A stretch of 64,000 bases of DNA, taken from NCBI GenBank assembly GCA_947258565.1, contig CAMYJB010000009.1, positions 32,947 through 96,946 of the forward strand, given 5' to 3'. The notes beneath the pieces were generated by a model. The model had not been told where the DNA came from, ran no database searches, and saw nothing but the letters and a program-made list of their open reading frames with translations. Every line of letters starts with the position of its first letter. Positions within the stretch are counted from its first letter, which is position 1. This document shows positions 39,038-48,968 of the stretch, one piece after another. A program made the position numbers and the translations under genes. This DNA comes from an uncultured Woeseiaceae bacterium (GTDB lineage: Bacteria; Pseudomonadota; Gammaproteobacteria; Steroidobacterales; Woeseiaceae).

Positions 39038-41028
39038 ATCACCAGACAGGAAAGGTGCTGCGCAGGCTCGGCGTAACGATGCTGGCGCTGATCGTGGTCC
39101 CGATAACGCTGTTCGCACAGCAGGTGACCATTACACCGAATTACAAGGAAGCGGACATTCGGCAGATCGTCGAGGCCGTGAGCGCGGTCACGGACAGGAA
39201 CTTCATCATCGATCCCAGGGTTAACGCCAAGGTGACGATGTTGTCGAAGACGCCGATGACGCCGGAGGCGTTCTACGAGGCATTCCTGGCGATACTCGAA
39301 GTGCACCAGCTTGCCGCGATGCAGAGCGGCGACATCATCAAGATCATCCCGAACGCAACGGCAAGGCAGTACGGCTCTCCGATGGGCACCGGCCGCGCAG
39401 CCGGCGACGACGATATCGTCACCCAGGTCATCCAGGTCCAGAACGTCGGCGCCGCGCAGCTCGTTCCAATTCTGCGGCCGCTAATTCCCCAGTTTGGCCA
39501 TCTCGCAGCGCACCCGGGCTCCAATATGCTGATCATCTCGGATCGCGCCGGCAATGTGGCGCGGATGATGAGCATCATTCGCCGCATCGACCTCTCGAGC
39601 GAAGACGATATCGAGGTGATTCCCCTGCAGCATGCTTCGTCGGCAGAAGTCGTGCGCGTCCTGACGGCATTGACACAACAGCCGCGCGCCGATGGCGCGC
39701 CTGTCTCGACGAGCCTGGTCGCAGATGCGCGCACGAACAGCATACTCGTCGGCGGCGACCGGACTGACCGCCTCAGGCTGCGTACGTTGATCGCACACCT
39801 CGATACACCGCTCGAGGACGGCGGCGATACCCAGGTGCGCTACCTCCGCTACGCGGATGCGGAAGAACTTGCCACGAAACTGCAGCAGCACTTCCAGGGC
39901 CAGGCAGCCGCCGCCCAGGGAGCGGGCGGCGCTGCGGCGGCTCCTTCGCAAAACGGCGAAGTCAGTGTCTGGGCCGATTCGCAAACCAACGCTATTGTTG
40001 TGAATGCACCGCCAAAGATGATGCGTTCCCTGATGCAGATCGTGGACAAGCTCGATATCCGCCGAGCGCAGGTGCTGGTCGAGGCCATCATCGTCGAGGT
40101 CATCGCGGACAAGACGGCGGAACTCGGCATTACCTGGGCAGTAGAAGGTGCAGCCTCGACGACACCGATCGGGGCGACAAACTTCCCGGACTTCGGAAGT
40201 GGCGTGGTGCAGCTCGCGGGCGCCGCCGCGGGCGGCGGCGACATAGCGGTCGACCCGTCTTCCCTGATCGGTGACGGCATCACCTTTGGCGTCGGCCGCC
40301 TCAGCGACACGGGCGTAAGTTTTGCCGCGATCCTGCGCGCGCTCGAGGGTAACGCGGACACAAATATCATCTCGACGCCATCGCTGGTGACGACGGATAA
40401 CGAGGAGGCCAGCCTGAATGTCGGCCAGGAAGTACCGTTCGTGACCGGGTCGTTTACCAATACCGGCGGCACTGCAGGCGCTGTGAACCCCTTCCAGACG
40501 ATTCAGCGCGAGCAAATTGGCGTGAAACTCACCATCACACCGCAGATCAACGAAGGCGACTCCCTGCTACTGGATATCTCCCAGGAGATATCGAATATTG
40601 CGCAGTCTGTCGAAGGCGCGACCGACCTGATTACCAATCAGCGCATCGTCGAAACGACCGTGATCGTCGACGATGGCCAGATCCTCGTGCTGGGCGGATT
40701 ACTGGAGGATGTACTGCGCGAGAGCGAACAGCGCGTTCCGATACTCGGGTCGATTCCGTTCCTCGGGGCACTTTTCCGGGTGCAGGCGACTGACAAGGTG
40801 AAAACGAATCTACTGGTGTTCATCCGGCCGAAGATCCTGCGTGATGCCGCAACTATATCGACCGAGACGAACGCGAAGTACAACATCATCAAGGATATAC
40901 TGGACAAGACCAACGAAGACGGCATCAACCTGATGCCCCGCGAAGAGGCGTTCACGCTGCCGCCGTTCGAGGAGGCGAACCAGCCGACGACGCCGACCAC
41001 CATGGAAGCACCCCGCGGCGAGCAATAG
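39034..41028 (+). CDS. gspD: Type II secretion system secretin GspD
   Basis: Outer-membrane channel of 664 residues. After a signal peptide (LALIVVPITLFAQ) come the N0 domain (VTITPNYKEADIRQIVEAVS), the N1-N3 modules with VIPLQHASSAEVVRVLTAL, and the secretin core (VLVEAIIVEVIADKTAELGI, VPFVTGSFTNTGG, LGGLLEDVLRESEQRVPILG). A linker rich in Ala, Gln and Gly sits near 290-305. No long pilotin-binding S domain is evident at the C-terminus, which ends in a Pro/Thr-rich tail. Confidence 0.95.
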   Translation: MNHQTGKVLRRLGVTMLALIVVPITLFAQQVTITPNYKEADIRQIVEAVSAVTDRNFIIDPRVNAKVTMLSKTPMTPEAFYEAFLAILEVHQLAAMQSGDIIKIIPNATARQYGSPMGTGRAAGDDDIVTQVIQVQNVGAAQLVPILRPLIPQFGHLAAHPGSNMLIISDRAGNVARMMSIIRRIDLSSEDDIEVIPLQHASSAEVVRVLTALTQQPRADGAPVSTSLVADARTNSILVGGDRTDRLRLRTLIAHLDTPLEDGGDTQVRYLRYADAEELATKLQQHFQGQAAAAQGAGGAAAAPSQNGEVSVWADSQTNAIVVNAPPKMMRSLMQIVDKLDIRRAQVLVEAIIVEVIADKTAELGITWAVEGAASTTPIGATNFPDFGSGVVQLAGAAAGGGDIAVDPSSLIGDGITFGVGRLSDTGVSFAAILRALEGNADTNIISTPSLVTTDNEEASLNVGQEVPFVTGSFTNTGGTAGAVNPFQTIQREQIGVKLTITPQINEGDSLLLDISQEISNIAQSVEGATDLITNQRIVETTVIVDDGQILVLGGLLEDVLRESEQRVPILGSIPFLGALFRVQATDKVKTNLLVFIRPKILRDAATISTETNAKYNIIKDILDKTNEDGINLMPREEAFTLPPFEEANQPTTPTTMEAPRGEQ

Positions 41029-41042
41029 ACGCTACTGAATCG

Positions 41043-42572
41043 ATGGTAACGGAAGCTGATACTGAAATCGTGCTGGAGACGGCACCGGCTGAATCGGAGC
41101 ATCACGCACCTGCCGAGGAACGCGTGCTGCCCTTCTCTTTTGCGAAGCGCCACGGCGTCCTGATTCGCGACATGACGAGTGACGGTGCCGATGCCGTTTA
41201 TCGCGCCGGTGCATCACCACTCAGCATCGCCGAGGTGAGGCGCTACATGGGTGTGCCCCTCAAGTTGTCGCGGGTGTCGCCTGACATTTTCGATTCCCTG
41301 CTGCAGGCATCGTATGAGCAGGGCAGCCAGAAAGCGATGGAGATGGTGGGCGGACTCGACGACGAGTTTGACCTGACCCAGGTGGCACAGGAACTCGAGC
41401 CGTCCGACTTGCTCGAGAGTGACGACGACGCGCCGATCATCCGGTTTATCAATGCGGTGCTCACGGAAGCCATCAAGGAAAACGCCTCGGACGTCCATAT
41501 CGAGCCCTACGAAAACCGGCTCGGCGTGCGTTTCCGGGTAGACGGCGTGCTGCACGATGTCTTGCACACGCGGCGTGCGCTGGCACCCCTCGTCGTATCG
41601 CGCATCAAGGTCATGTCCAAGCTCGATATTGCCGAAAAGCGGCTGCCGCAGGACGGCCGTATTTCCCTGAAAATCGCAGGGCGTGCCGTGGACGTGCGCG
41701 TATCGACCTTGCCTTCGGGTCACGGCGAGCGTGTCGTGCTGCGACTGCTCGACAAACAGGCGGGCCGCCTTAACCTGACGTCGCTCGGCATGGACGACCA
41801 GTCCTTGTTCAAGATGGACGAGCTGATCCACAAGCCGCACGGCATTATTCTCGTCACCGGGCCGACCGGCTCGGGCAAGACCACAACGCTGTACGCGGCG
41901 CTAGATCGCATCAACGATCACAGCCGCAACATCATGACCGTCGAGGACCCGATCGAGTATTTCATCGACGGCATCGGCCAGACACAGGTCAACACCAAGG
42001 TCGAAATGACGTTCGCGCGCGGGCTGCGCGCGATCCTGCGCCAGGACCCCGACGTCGTCATGGTGGGAGAGATCCGCGACCTGGAAACGGCGGAGATTGC
42101 CGTCCAGGCCAGCCTGACGGGCCACCTGGTGTTGTCGACGCTGCACACCAACACGGCCGCCGGCGCAGTGACGCGACTTCGCGATATGGGCGTAGAACCT
42201 TTCCTGCTCTCGTCGAGCCTCATCGGCGTACTGGCACAGCGGCTCGTGCGCGTCCTCGACGATGACATCAAGCTGCCTTACACGGCAACCGAGTACGAAT
42301 GCAGGGTGCTCGGCGTGGACCCCGGCAACCCGCCGACGCTGTACAAACCCGGCGAAGGTGGCAGCGTCGGCTTTTCGGGACGCACGGGTATCTATGAGCT
42401 CATCGCGGTCGACGATGCGATGCGCGCCATGATCCATGACGGCGTCAGCGAGCAGGAGCTCGAGCGCCACGCGCGGACGATGACCCCGAGCATTCGCGCT
42501 GATGGCCGGCGGCGCGTGCTGAACGGCGCCACGACGCTGGAAGAAGTATTGCGCGTAACGCGCGAGGACTAA
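41043..42572 (+). CDS. gspE: Type II secretion system ATPase GspE
   Basis: Cytoplasmic secretion ATPase of 509 residues. It has the N-terminal GspL-binding domain, Walker A VTGPTGSGKTTT near 271-282, the Asp box MTVEDPIEY, Walker B VVMVGEIRDLETAEIA and the His box HLVLSTLHTNTAAGAVTRL. The zinc tetracysteine that normally follows LAQRLVR is missing: the first pair is replaced by LDDDIK and the second by EGGSVG, leaving one Cys in the region. Gene order and the rest of the protein favour GspE over a pilus ATPase. Confidence 0.93.
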   Translation: MVTEADTEIVLETAPAESEHHAPAEERVLPFSFAKRHGVLIRDMTSDGADAVYRAGASPLSIAEVRRYMGVPLKLSRVSPDIFDSLLQASYEQGSQKAMEMVGGLDDEFDLTQVAQELEPSDLLESDDDAPIIRFINAVLTEAIKENASDVHIEPYENRLGVRFRVDGVLHDVLHTRRALAPLVVSRIKVMSKLDIAEKRLPQDGRISLKIAGRAVDVRVSTLPSGHGERVVLRLLDKQAGRLNLTSLGMDDQSLFKMDELIHKPHGIILVTGPTGSGKTTTLYAALDRINDHSRNIMTVEDPIEYFIDGIGQTQVNTKVEMTFARGLRAILRQDPDVVMVGEIRDLETAEIAVQASLTGHLVLSTLHTNTAAGAVTRLRDMGVEPFLLSSSLIGVLAQRLVRVLDDDIKLPYTATEYECRVLGVDPGNPPTLYKPGEGGSVGFSGRTGIYELIAVDDAMRAMIHDGVSEQELERHARTMTPSIRADGRRRVLNGATTLEEVLRVTRED

Positions 42573-42581
42573 CCAACCGCA

Positions 42582-43796
42582 GTGGGTGCCTACGAATTCG
42601 TCGCGCTGGACAAATCCGGCAAGGAATCCAAGGGCCTGATCGAGGGTGACACGCCCAAGCACGTCAGGCAGCTGCTGCGCGAACGCAACATGTTCCCGGT
42701 GCGCGTCACGGAGGTCGCACAGCGCGAGGCAAAACGCCAGACGACCTTCTCCCTGCGGCGCGGCCTGTCCCCGGGGGAACTCGCACTTATCACGCGACAG
42801 ATGGCGTCGCTGTCGCAGTCCGGGCTGCCACTCGAGGAAGTCCTCCTCGCAGTCTCGCAGCAGAATGACCAGCCGCGTGCCAAGAGCATACTGCTCGGCG
42901 TGCGCTCCAAGGTCATGGAGGGGCATTCACTTGCCGACGGCCTCGGCGACTTCCCGCAGGCTTTCCCGGAGCTGTACCGCGCTACGGTCGCCGCCGGCGA
43001 GCAGTCCGGTCACCTGGACGTGGTTCTCGAACGGCTGGCCGACTATACTGAGGCCCGCCAGGAACTTCGACAGCGCATAACCAACGCGATGATCTACCCC
43101 GCTGCGCTGATCGTCATGGCGCTCGGTATCATCAGCTTCATGCTCGCGACGGTCGTACCGCGTATCGTCAGTGTCTTCGAGAACACCTCCGCCGAATTGC
43201 CTGGGCTCACTCGCGGTCTCATCGCCACCAGCGACTTCCTGCGCAATCACTGGCTGTTGCTGATTATCGCCACAGCCGCAGTGCTGTGGGGGCTGTGGTG
43301 GCTGTTTCAGAAAGAGGGGCCGCGGCGACGTTACCATCAGTTCCTGCTGCGTGCGCCCATTTTCGGGCGGTTGACGCAAGGCATCAATACGGCGCGGTTC
43401 ACGCGCACGTTCAGCATTCTCGCCGGCAGCGGCGTTCCGGTGCTGGAGGCAATGAAGATATCGGCCGAAGTCATCGAAAACCTGCCCATGCGCGAAGCCG
43501 TCAACGAGGCCGCATTACGCGTTCGCGAGGGCGCCGGCATCAGCCGGTCACTTGCCGCAAGCAAGCTGTTCCCACCCATGATGATTCACCTGATTTCCAG
43601 CGGTGAAGCCGGCGGCCGCCTCGAAGAAATGCTGGCGCGATCAGCCGCTGGCCAGGAACGGGAAGTCGACGGCCGCATCGCCGCGTTGCTCGGCATCCTG
43701 CAGCCGCTCCTCATCGTTGCCATGGGCGCGATCGTGATGGTCATCGTCCTTGCAATCCTGCTGCCGATCTTCGAAATCAATAATCTGATTCGTTGA
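42582..43796 (+). CDS. gspF: Type II secretion system inner-membrane protein GspF
   Basis: Assembly-platform protein of 404 residues with two cytoplasmic four-helix domains and three membrane helices (around 170-195, 220-240 and 370-395). Family motifs are LALITRQMASLSQSGLPLEE, FPELYRATVAAGEQSGHLD and PPMMIHLISSGEAGGRLEEM. GTG start, nine bases after gspE. No pseudopilin genes (gspG to gspK) follow, unlike standard loci. Confidence 0.95.
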   Translation: MGAYEFVALDKSGKESKGLIEGDTPKHVRQLLRERNMFPVRVTEVAQREAKRQTTFSLRRGLSPGELALITRQMASLSQSGLPLEEVLLAVSQQNDQPRAKSILLGVRSKVMEGHSLADGLGDFPQAFPELYRATVAAGEQSGHLDVVLERLADYTEARQELRQRITNAMIYPAALIVMALGIISFMLATVVPRIVSVFENTSAELPGLTRGLIATSDFLRNHWLLLIIATAAVLWGLWWLFQKEGPRRRYHQFLLRAPIFGRLTQGINTARFTRTFSILAGSGVPVLEAMKISAEVIENLPMREAVNEAALRVREGAGISRSLAASKLFPPMMIHLISSGEAGGRLEEMLARSAAGQEREVDGRIAALLGILQPLLIVAMGAIVMVIVLAILLPIFEINNLIR

Positions 43797-43900
43797 GATT
43801 GGAGTCCTTGCGCAGCGCGTTTTTTCGCGGTATACAGGCGCAAGGTTGCAGCTGAACAGGCTCTCGCCAGTATTGCTGTTTGTTGCGTGAGGTATCGGCA

Positions 43901-44194
43901 ATGATCGGTGAAATCAAAGACGACATACCGGCAGACGAACTCGACGACGATATCGAGGACGAAGAAGTCGACGATGATGATGACGTCGAAGATATCGATG
44001 GCGAAGACAACATCGGTGACATTTCCGTAGAAATCAACGTGGAGGAACTCGTCGCCAAGCTGGAAGCAACCGATAGCGACGACGTGGCTCGCAAGCGCGA
44101 GATTCGGCGGCGACTCGATGAGCTCGAGGAGATGCGCCGGGTGAACGAGGACCTGGACAGCACGTTCAATTTCAATCTCGACGACGAACTGTAG
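43901..44194 (+). CDS. Small acidic protein, PA3496-like
   Basis: A 97-residue protein with a very acidic first half (runs of D and E at 8-45) and a helical second half, DVARKREIRRRLDELEEMRR, resembling the PA3496 family of putative envelope integrity proteins. No membrane segment or signal. ATG 43901 has GAGG nine bases upstream; an earlier ATG at 43880 is less likely. It lies 104 bases after gspF and converges with dnaE2. Function unknown. Confidence 0.7.
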   Translation: MIGEIKDDIPADELDDDIEDEEVDDDDDVEDIDGEDNIGDISVEINVEELVAKLEATDSDDVARKREIRRRLDELEEMRRVNEDLDSTFNFNLDDEL

Positions 44195-44262
44195 CAGCGG
44201 TTCTGCGGGAGCGCGCCCGGGCGCCGATCGCGGTCTAAGAGCCGCTCCTGCCGTTTGCTTTC

Positions 44263-47200
44263 CTAACGAAAATCCCGTGATTTGACCTCGAGGTCACCCA
44301 GCATCGGCGTGTGATCGATGAGCTTCTTTGCGATCACGTGAATCACGTTCGCCTCGATCTGCAATTCGCCCCGCACTCCCATGAGGCGCGCATTGAGCAG
44401 CGCAGCACGATCCCGTTCTGCAATGTGCTTCCAGACCACCAGGTTGGTGTGACCGGTCTCGTCTTCGAGCGTGACGAAAGTGACGCCGCTGGCCGTACCC
44501 GGGCGTTGCTTGGTAATTACCAGGCCCGCGACGCTGACGGCCTGGCCCGAGGTCATTTCCCGCAGGCGCTCTGCCTGCACGTAGCAATAGCGGTCCAGGC
44601 GGTGGCGAACCAGGTACATCGGGTGGCGCCCCAGCGTCAGACCGACGCTCTTGTAGTCGGCGACGATATCCTGTCCCTCGGTGGGTTTCCTGAGGAGCGG
44701 CGTCGCCTCGAAACGATCCATCGAGGCAAACAATCCACCGGGTTTCTCGACCCCGGCCACGGCCCAGCGCGCCTTGTGACGGTGCCCCTCGAGGGGTCTC
44801 AGCGCACCGGCTGACGCAAGTGCCTCGAGATCCCGCCGATCGAGCCCGGTTCTCTCCAGGAGCTGCTGGGTGCTCTCGTAGGCCTGTGCACCACGCCTGT
44901 CGGCGATGCACCGCCCGGTCTCTTCGGACAGGCCCTTCGCCATCCGCAGACCGAGGCGCAACACGGCTGCGCCGTCTTCGCCTTTCTCGAGCGAACAATC
45001 CCAGCCGCTCCGGTTGATGTCGACGCCGCGAACCTCGGCGCCGTGGCGGCGCAGGTCCTGGACAAGCTGCGATGCCGAATAAAAACCCATGGGCTGGCTG
45101 TTCAGCAGCGCGCAGGTAAAAGCGGCCGGCGTATGGCGCTTGAGCCAGCAGGAAACGTACACGAGAAGCGCGAAACTGGCCGAATGTGATTCCGGGAAGC
45201 CGTACTCGCCGAAACCCTCGATCTGGCGAAAGATCTGCCGCGCAAACTCCTCGCTATAGCCACGCCGGCGCATGCCGTCGATCAGCTTGTTCTCGAATGG
45301 CCCGAGGCCGCCGCGCCGTTTCCATGCCGCCATGGCGCGACGCAGGCGGTCCGCCTCGCCCGGCGTGAAACCCGCCGCCGCGACAGCCAGCGCCATCACC
45401 TGCTCCTGGAAGATCGGCACACCGAGGGTGCGCTGCAGGACGCCCTTGACCTCTTCGCTGGGATAATCGACGGCCTCCTCGCCATTCCGGCGCCGCAGGT
45501 AGGGGTGCACCATGTCGCCCTGGATCGGCCCGGGACGGATGATCGCGACCTCGATGACGAGGTCGTAATAGCATCGCGGCTTCAGCCGCGGCAGCATCGC
45601 CATCTGCGCGCGCGATTCGATCTGGAACACGCCCATCGTGTCGCCTTCGCAGATCATGTCGTAGACGACGGGATCCTCCGCCGGCACGCTCGCCAGCGTG
45701 TACTCGCGGCCGTCGAAATCACGTATCAGGCCGAAACTGCGGCGAATCGCCGTCAGCATACCCAGCCCGAGCACGTCGACCTTCAGGAGTCCCAGGTCCT
45801 CGAGGTCGTTCTTCTCCCACTGGATCACCGTACGCTCTTCCATCGACGCGTTCTCGATGGGCACCAGCTCCGACAACGGGCCGTTCGCGATGACGAAACC
45901 ACCGACATGCTGCGACAGGTGCCTCGGGAAGCCGATCAGCTCCCTGACGAGGTACAAGAGCCGCCGGATCACGGGGCTGTCGGGATCCAGCCCCGCCTCG
46001 AGGACACGGCTGTCATCGACGCGCTTGCCGTCCCACCACTGCATCGAGCGCGCAAGGCGGCCGACCTGTACGTCCGACAGCCCGAGCGCTTTGCCGACGT
46101 CCCGTAATGCGCTGCGCGGCCGGTAGGTAATCACCGTCGCGGCCAGTGCGGCCCGGTCCCTGCCGTATTTCCCGTAGATGTACTGGATAACTTCCTCGCG
46201 CCGCTCGTGCTCGAAATCGACGTCGATGTCGGGCGGCTCGTTGCGTTCCCTGGAAATGAATCGCTCGACCAGCGTCTCCATGCGTGCCGGGTCGACCTCG
46301 GTTATCCCCAAGCAAAAACACACGGCGGAATTTGCGGCCGACCCCCGGCCCTGGCAGAGAATGCCTTTCGAGCGCGCGAAACTGACGATGTCATAAACCG
46401 TCAGGAAATACGGTTCGTAGCGAAGCTCGGCGATAAGCCGGAGTTCGTGCTCGATGAGCCGCACGACTTTTTGCGGCACACCGCCGGGCCAGCGCTCGCG
46501 CATGCCTTGCCCGGTCAGTTTTCTGAGATGGCTGGCCGGGGTTTCACCCGCGGGAACGATTTCGTCGGGGTACTCGTAGCGTAACTCGTCGAGTGAGAAA
46601 TCGATGCTCGCCGCGATATGCAGCGTCTCCTGCAGTAATTCCCCGGGATACAAATGATGCAGCGCCTCGACGGAACGCAGGTGGCGTTCACCGTTTGCAT
46701 ACAGCAGAAAACCGGCCTGGTCGACGGTCACGCCCTCGCGGATCGCCGTCAGCGTATCCTGCAGCACGCGCCGGGAACGACGATGCATGTGCACGTCACC
46801 GCTGGCGACCAGGGGTAACCGGAGCCGCCGGCCGACTTTGCGCAACGCATCGAGACGCTCTCTCTGGCGCCCGTCGGCAAGCAGTTCGACGGCGACCCAC
46901 AAACGATCACGAAACGTCTCGCGTATCCAGTGGTCTTCAACGTCGAGCGCGAGCGCGTCGTCCGGTACCCATAACACGACGCAGTCCGGGAGCCCTTCCT
47001 CGAAGAAACCTCGCGTCAGTACATAGCTGCCCTTTTCGGCAGCACGCCGGGCCCGCGTGATAAGTCTGCAAAGCGCAGCGTAGCCGTTTCGATTCTGTGC
47101 AAGCGCCACCAGTTTGCGGCCGCTCCGCAATCGCAGCTCGGAACCGATGATGAGTTTGAGTTCGGCAGCCTTTGCCGCCATGTGCGCGCGAACGACGCCG

Positions 47201-47352
47201 GATATCGAACACTCGTCAGTAATCGCGAGTGCTTCGTAGCCGAGAGCAGCCGCTGTCTCCACGAGTTCCTCGGGGTGCGACGCACCACGCAGGAACGTGA
47301 AATTGCTGAGTGCATGCAGCTCCGCGTAGCGAACCCGCCGCATTGACGTCAT
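44263..47352 (-). CDS. dnaE2: Error-prone DNA polymerase DnaE2 (ImuC)
   Basis: C-family translesion polymerase of 1029 residues, used in damage-induced mutagenesis with ImuA and ImuB. The N-terminal PHP domain starts YAELHALSNFTFLRGASHPE. The polymerase core holds the acidic motif NEPPDIDVDFEHERREE and SQHVGGFVIANGPLSELVPI. A C-terminal OB domain has RPGTASGVTFVTLEDETGHT. It is shorter than the replicative DnaE. ATG 47352 overlaps the imuB stop as ATGA, fixing the start. Confidence 0.95.
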   Translation of the reverse strand: MTSMRRVRYAELHALSNFTFLRGASHPEELVETAAALGYEALAITDECSISGVVRAHMAAKAAELKLIIGSELRLRSGRKLVALAQNRNGYAALCRLITRARRAAEKGSYVLTRGFFEEGLPDCVVLWVPDDALALDVEDHWIRETFRDRLWVAVELLADGRQRERLDALRKVGRRLRLPLVASGDVHMHRRSRRVLQDTLTAIREGVTVDQAGFLLYANGERHLRSVEALHHLYPGELLQETLHIAASIDFSLDELRYEYPDEIVPAGETPASHLRKLTGQGMRERWPGGVPQKVVRLIEHELRLIAELRYEPYFLTVYDIVSFARSKGILCQGRGSAANSAVCFCLGITEVDPARMETLVERFISRERNEPPDIDVDFEHERREEVIQYIYGKYGRDRAALAATVITYRPRSALRDVGKALGLSDVQVGRLARSMQWWDGKRVDDSRVLEAGLDPDSPVIRRLLYLVRELIGFPRHLSQHVGGFVIANGPLSELVPIENASMEERTVIQWEKNDLEDLGLLKVDVLGLGMLTAIRRSFGLIRDFDGREYTLASVPAEDPVVYDMICEGDTMGVFQIESRAQMAMLPRLKPRCYYDLVIEVAIIRPGPIQGDMVHPYLRRRNGEEAVDYPSEEVKGVLQRTLGVPIFQEQVMALAVAAAGFTPGEADRLRRAMAAWKRRGGLGPFENKLIDGMRRRGYSEEFARQIFRQIEGFGEYGFPESHSASFALLVYVSCWLKRHTPAAFTCALLNSQPMGFYSASQLVQDLRRHGAEVRGVDINRSGWDCSLEKGEDGAAVLRLGLRMAKGLSEETGRCIADRRGAQAYESTQQLLERTGLDRRDLEALASAGALRPLEGHRHKARWAVAGVEKPGGLFASMDRFEATPLLRKPTEGQDIVADYKSVGLTLGRHPMYLVRHRLDRYCYVQAERLREMTSGQAVSVAGLVITKQRPGTASGVTFVTLEDETGHTNLVVWKHIAERDRAALLNARLMGVRGELQIEANVIHVIAKKLIDHTPMLGDLEVKSRDFR

Positions 47353-48968
47353 CCGAAAATGCCGTGTAAATACCACGCCGACGCGCCGCCGCGCTGACGG
47401 TCCCGGTTGCGGAAGACCCACAGCCCGGCACCGCGCGGGCTGACGGCCGTGTAATAGTCACGGGCGATGCCGTGTTCGTCCCACCAGCCCGTTTCGAGGC
47501 GCTCGGGCCCCGAAACGAAACGCAATTTTCCCTGGTGCAGCGGGTGGCCATTGTCCGTCGACAACAATTCGGGTTCCCGCAGCAACCACAACGGGCGCTC
47601 GGCACCCTGACGGACCCGGGTCAACGCATCAGCCGCCCGAGCCGCGAATAAGTCCCGCGTGCTCCAGGCATACTGCGGCCGGTGATCGGCAACCGCATTG
47701 ACGCCGTGCACGGACTCGTTGCCGATACGCGCTGCCAGCCGTTCGGCCAGCTGTGACATCGAGTAGTAGTGCTCGCGCGGCGCTCTGCCGTGGAAAGCCA
47801 GGCGGCCCGACGCGCCGTGAAGCGCCTGGGTGGTACCGCCGCGCAACCGTATTGCGATAACCGGCTCGGGCAGGACCAGTTTTTCGAAGCGCAGGCGCAG
47901 TAATTCGTACCAGTGATCCGCCGCACGATCGGCACGGGCACCGCCGAGTGGCAGCGATGTCGCCTTCGCCTTGAGGTGGAAGAACGTGAATAACAGGCGC
48001 TGCGTGCCCAACTGCCTCGCCAGCAAAAACTGCTCGTGCGCCTGCAGCAATTCGTGGCAAATCGCCAGCAATAACTCCCGGTCGCTTTGCTCCTCCGTCA
48101 TCTCGAAATCGGCACAAAACCGTTCCGGCGCCCGCCAGGAATTACGCGGATCCGGCAGGCGCCCGAGCGCACGATCCAGCTGCAGCAAACGCTGTACGCC
48201 AAAGCGCCGCGCAAAACCTTCCCGGGGTAACCGCAGACAATCACCAATGTCAGTGATTCCCATGCCGGCAAGGGACTCGAGCACCGTGGGTGGCCAGTCG
48301 AGACAGGACAGCGGCAGGTTTCGCAGCGCCGTCATGACGTTGGCCGGCTCGCGGATGCAGGCGCGTCGCCGGCCCCGTGCAAGCCAGGTTGCCGCCAGCG
48401 GCGTCGGTGCAATCGCCAGCGCAGCCTCGAACCCCTGCGCCTCGAGGCCTGCCGCAATCTGCCGGCGCAGGCTCTGCAAACCACCAAACAGCCGCAGGCT
48501 GCCGGCGATCTCGAGTAACAGCACGTCGGGCCCGGCAATACAGATGAACGAACTGAACTGCTCGAGCCAGGTCGCGAGCAATTCGAGCACTTGCTGCTCC
48601 CGAATCACGCTGCGTTCTTCGAGTTTCAGGGTTGGCAGCAGCGCCAGCGCCGCATTCGGCGACTGGCCCGGCAATACGCCAGCAGCGCTGGCGTGATCAC
48701 CAGCAAGCAATACGCGATGGACGCCCTGCTGTTCTTCGATGACGGCCAGGTCCTTGTCACCCGGCCCGCAGGCTTCGAGCGGCAGGTTCGGCAAGTACAC
48801 GCAAAACCAGAGCCGTTCCGCTTTTGCCGCGGCGGCCGGCGCAGGTACGCGCCCACGTTCCGCTTCTGCGAGCGGCAACGCATACTGCGGCTGCTGACCG
48901 GCAGTGTCAGGGGGTGGTGTGGCGTCCCGCGCGATGACAGGTGATCGTGGTGCCCGCGCCATGCTCAC
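47349..48968 (-). CDS. imuB: ImuB, Y-family-like mutasome protein
   Basis: A 539-residue relative of Y-family polymerases that lacks polymerase activity and bridges DnaE2 to the beta clamp. The palm-like start is LWFCVYLPNLPLEACG, preceded by about 50 extra low-complexity residues. FEAALAIAPTPLAATWLARG and the helix-hairpin region SLAGMGITDIGDCLRLPREG are family features. GTG 48968 overlaps the imuA stop. It is the third gene of the lexA operon. Confidence 0.9.
   Translation of the reverse strand: MSMARAPRSPVIARDATPPPDTAGQQPQYALPLAEAERGRVPAPAAAAKAERLWFCVYLPNLPLEACGPGDKDLAVIEEQQGVHRVLLAGDHASAAGVLPGQSPNAALALLPTLKLEERSVIREQQVLELLATWLEQFSSFICIAGPDVLLLEIAGSLRLFGGLQSLRRQIAAGLEAQGFEAALAIAPTPLAATWLARGRRRACIREPANVMTALRNLPLSCLDWPPTVLESLAGMGITDIGDCLRLPREGFARRFGVQRLLQLDRALGRLPDPRNSWRAPERFCADFEMTEEQSDRELLLAICHELLQAHEQFLLARQLGTQRLLFTFFHLKAKATSLPLGGARADRAADHWYELLRLRFEKLVLPEPVIAIRLRGGTTQALHGASGRLAFHGRAPREHYYSMSQLAERLAARIGNESVHGVNAVADHRPQYAWSTRDLFAARAADALTRVRQGAERPLWLLREPELLSTDNGHPLHQGKLRFVSGPERLETGWWDEHGIARDYYTAVSPRGAGLWVFRNRDRQRGGASAWYLHGIFG

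Noticed and set aside
39481..40515. Minus-strand open frame opposite gspD, and similar frames at 3075-4136 and 1826-2992 on the plus strand
   Set aside because: All lie opposite well-supported genes and show the biased composition of shadow frames.
44213..44224. Perfect palindrome GCGCCCGGGCGC between the PA3496-like gene and dnaE2 as a terminator
   Set aside because: No T run on either side, no loop, and such GC palindromes are expected in this base composition.
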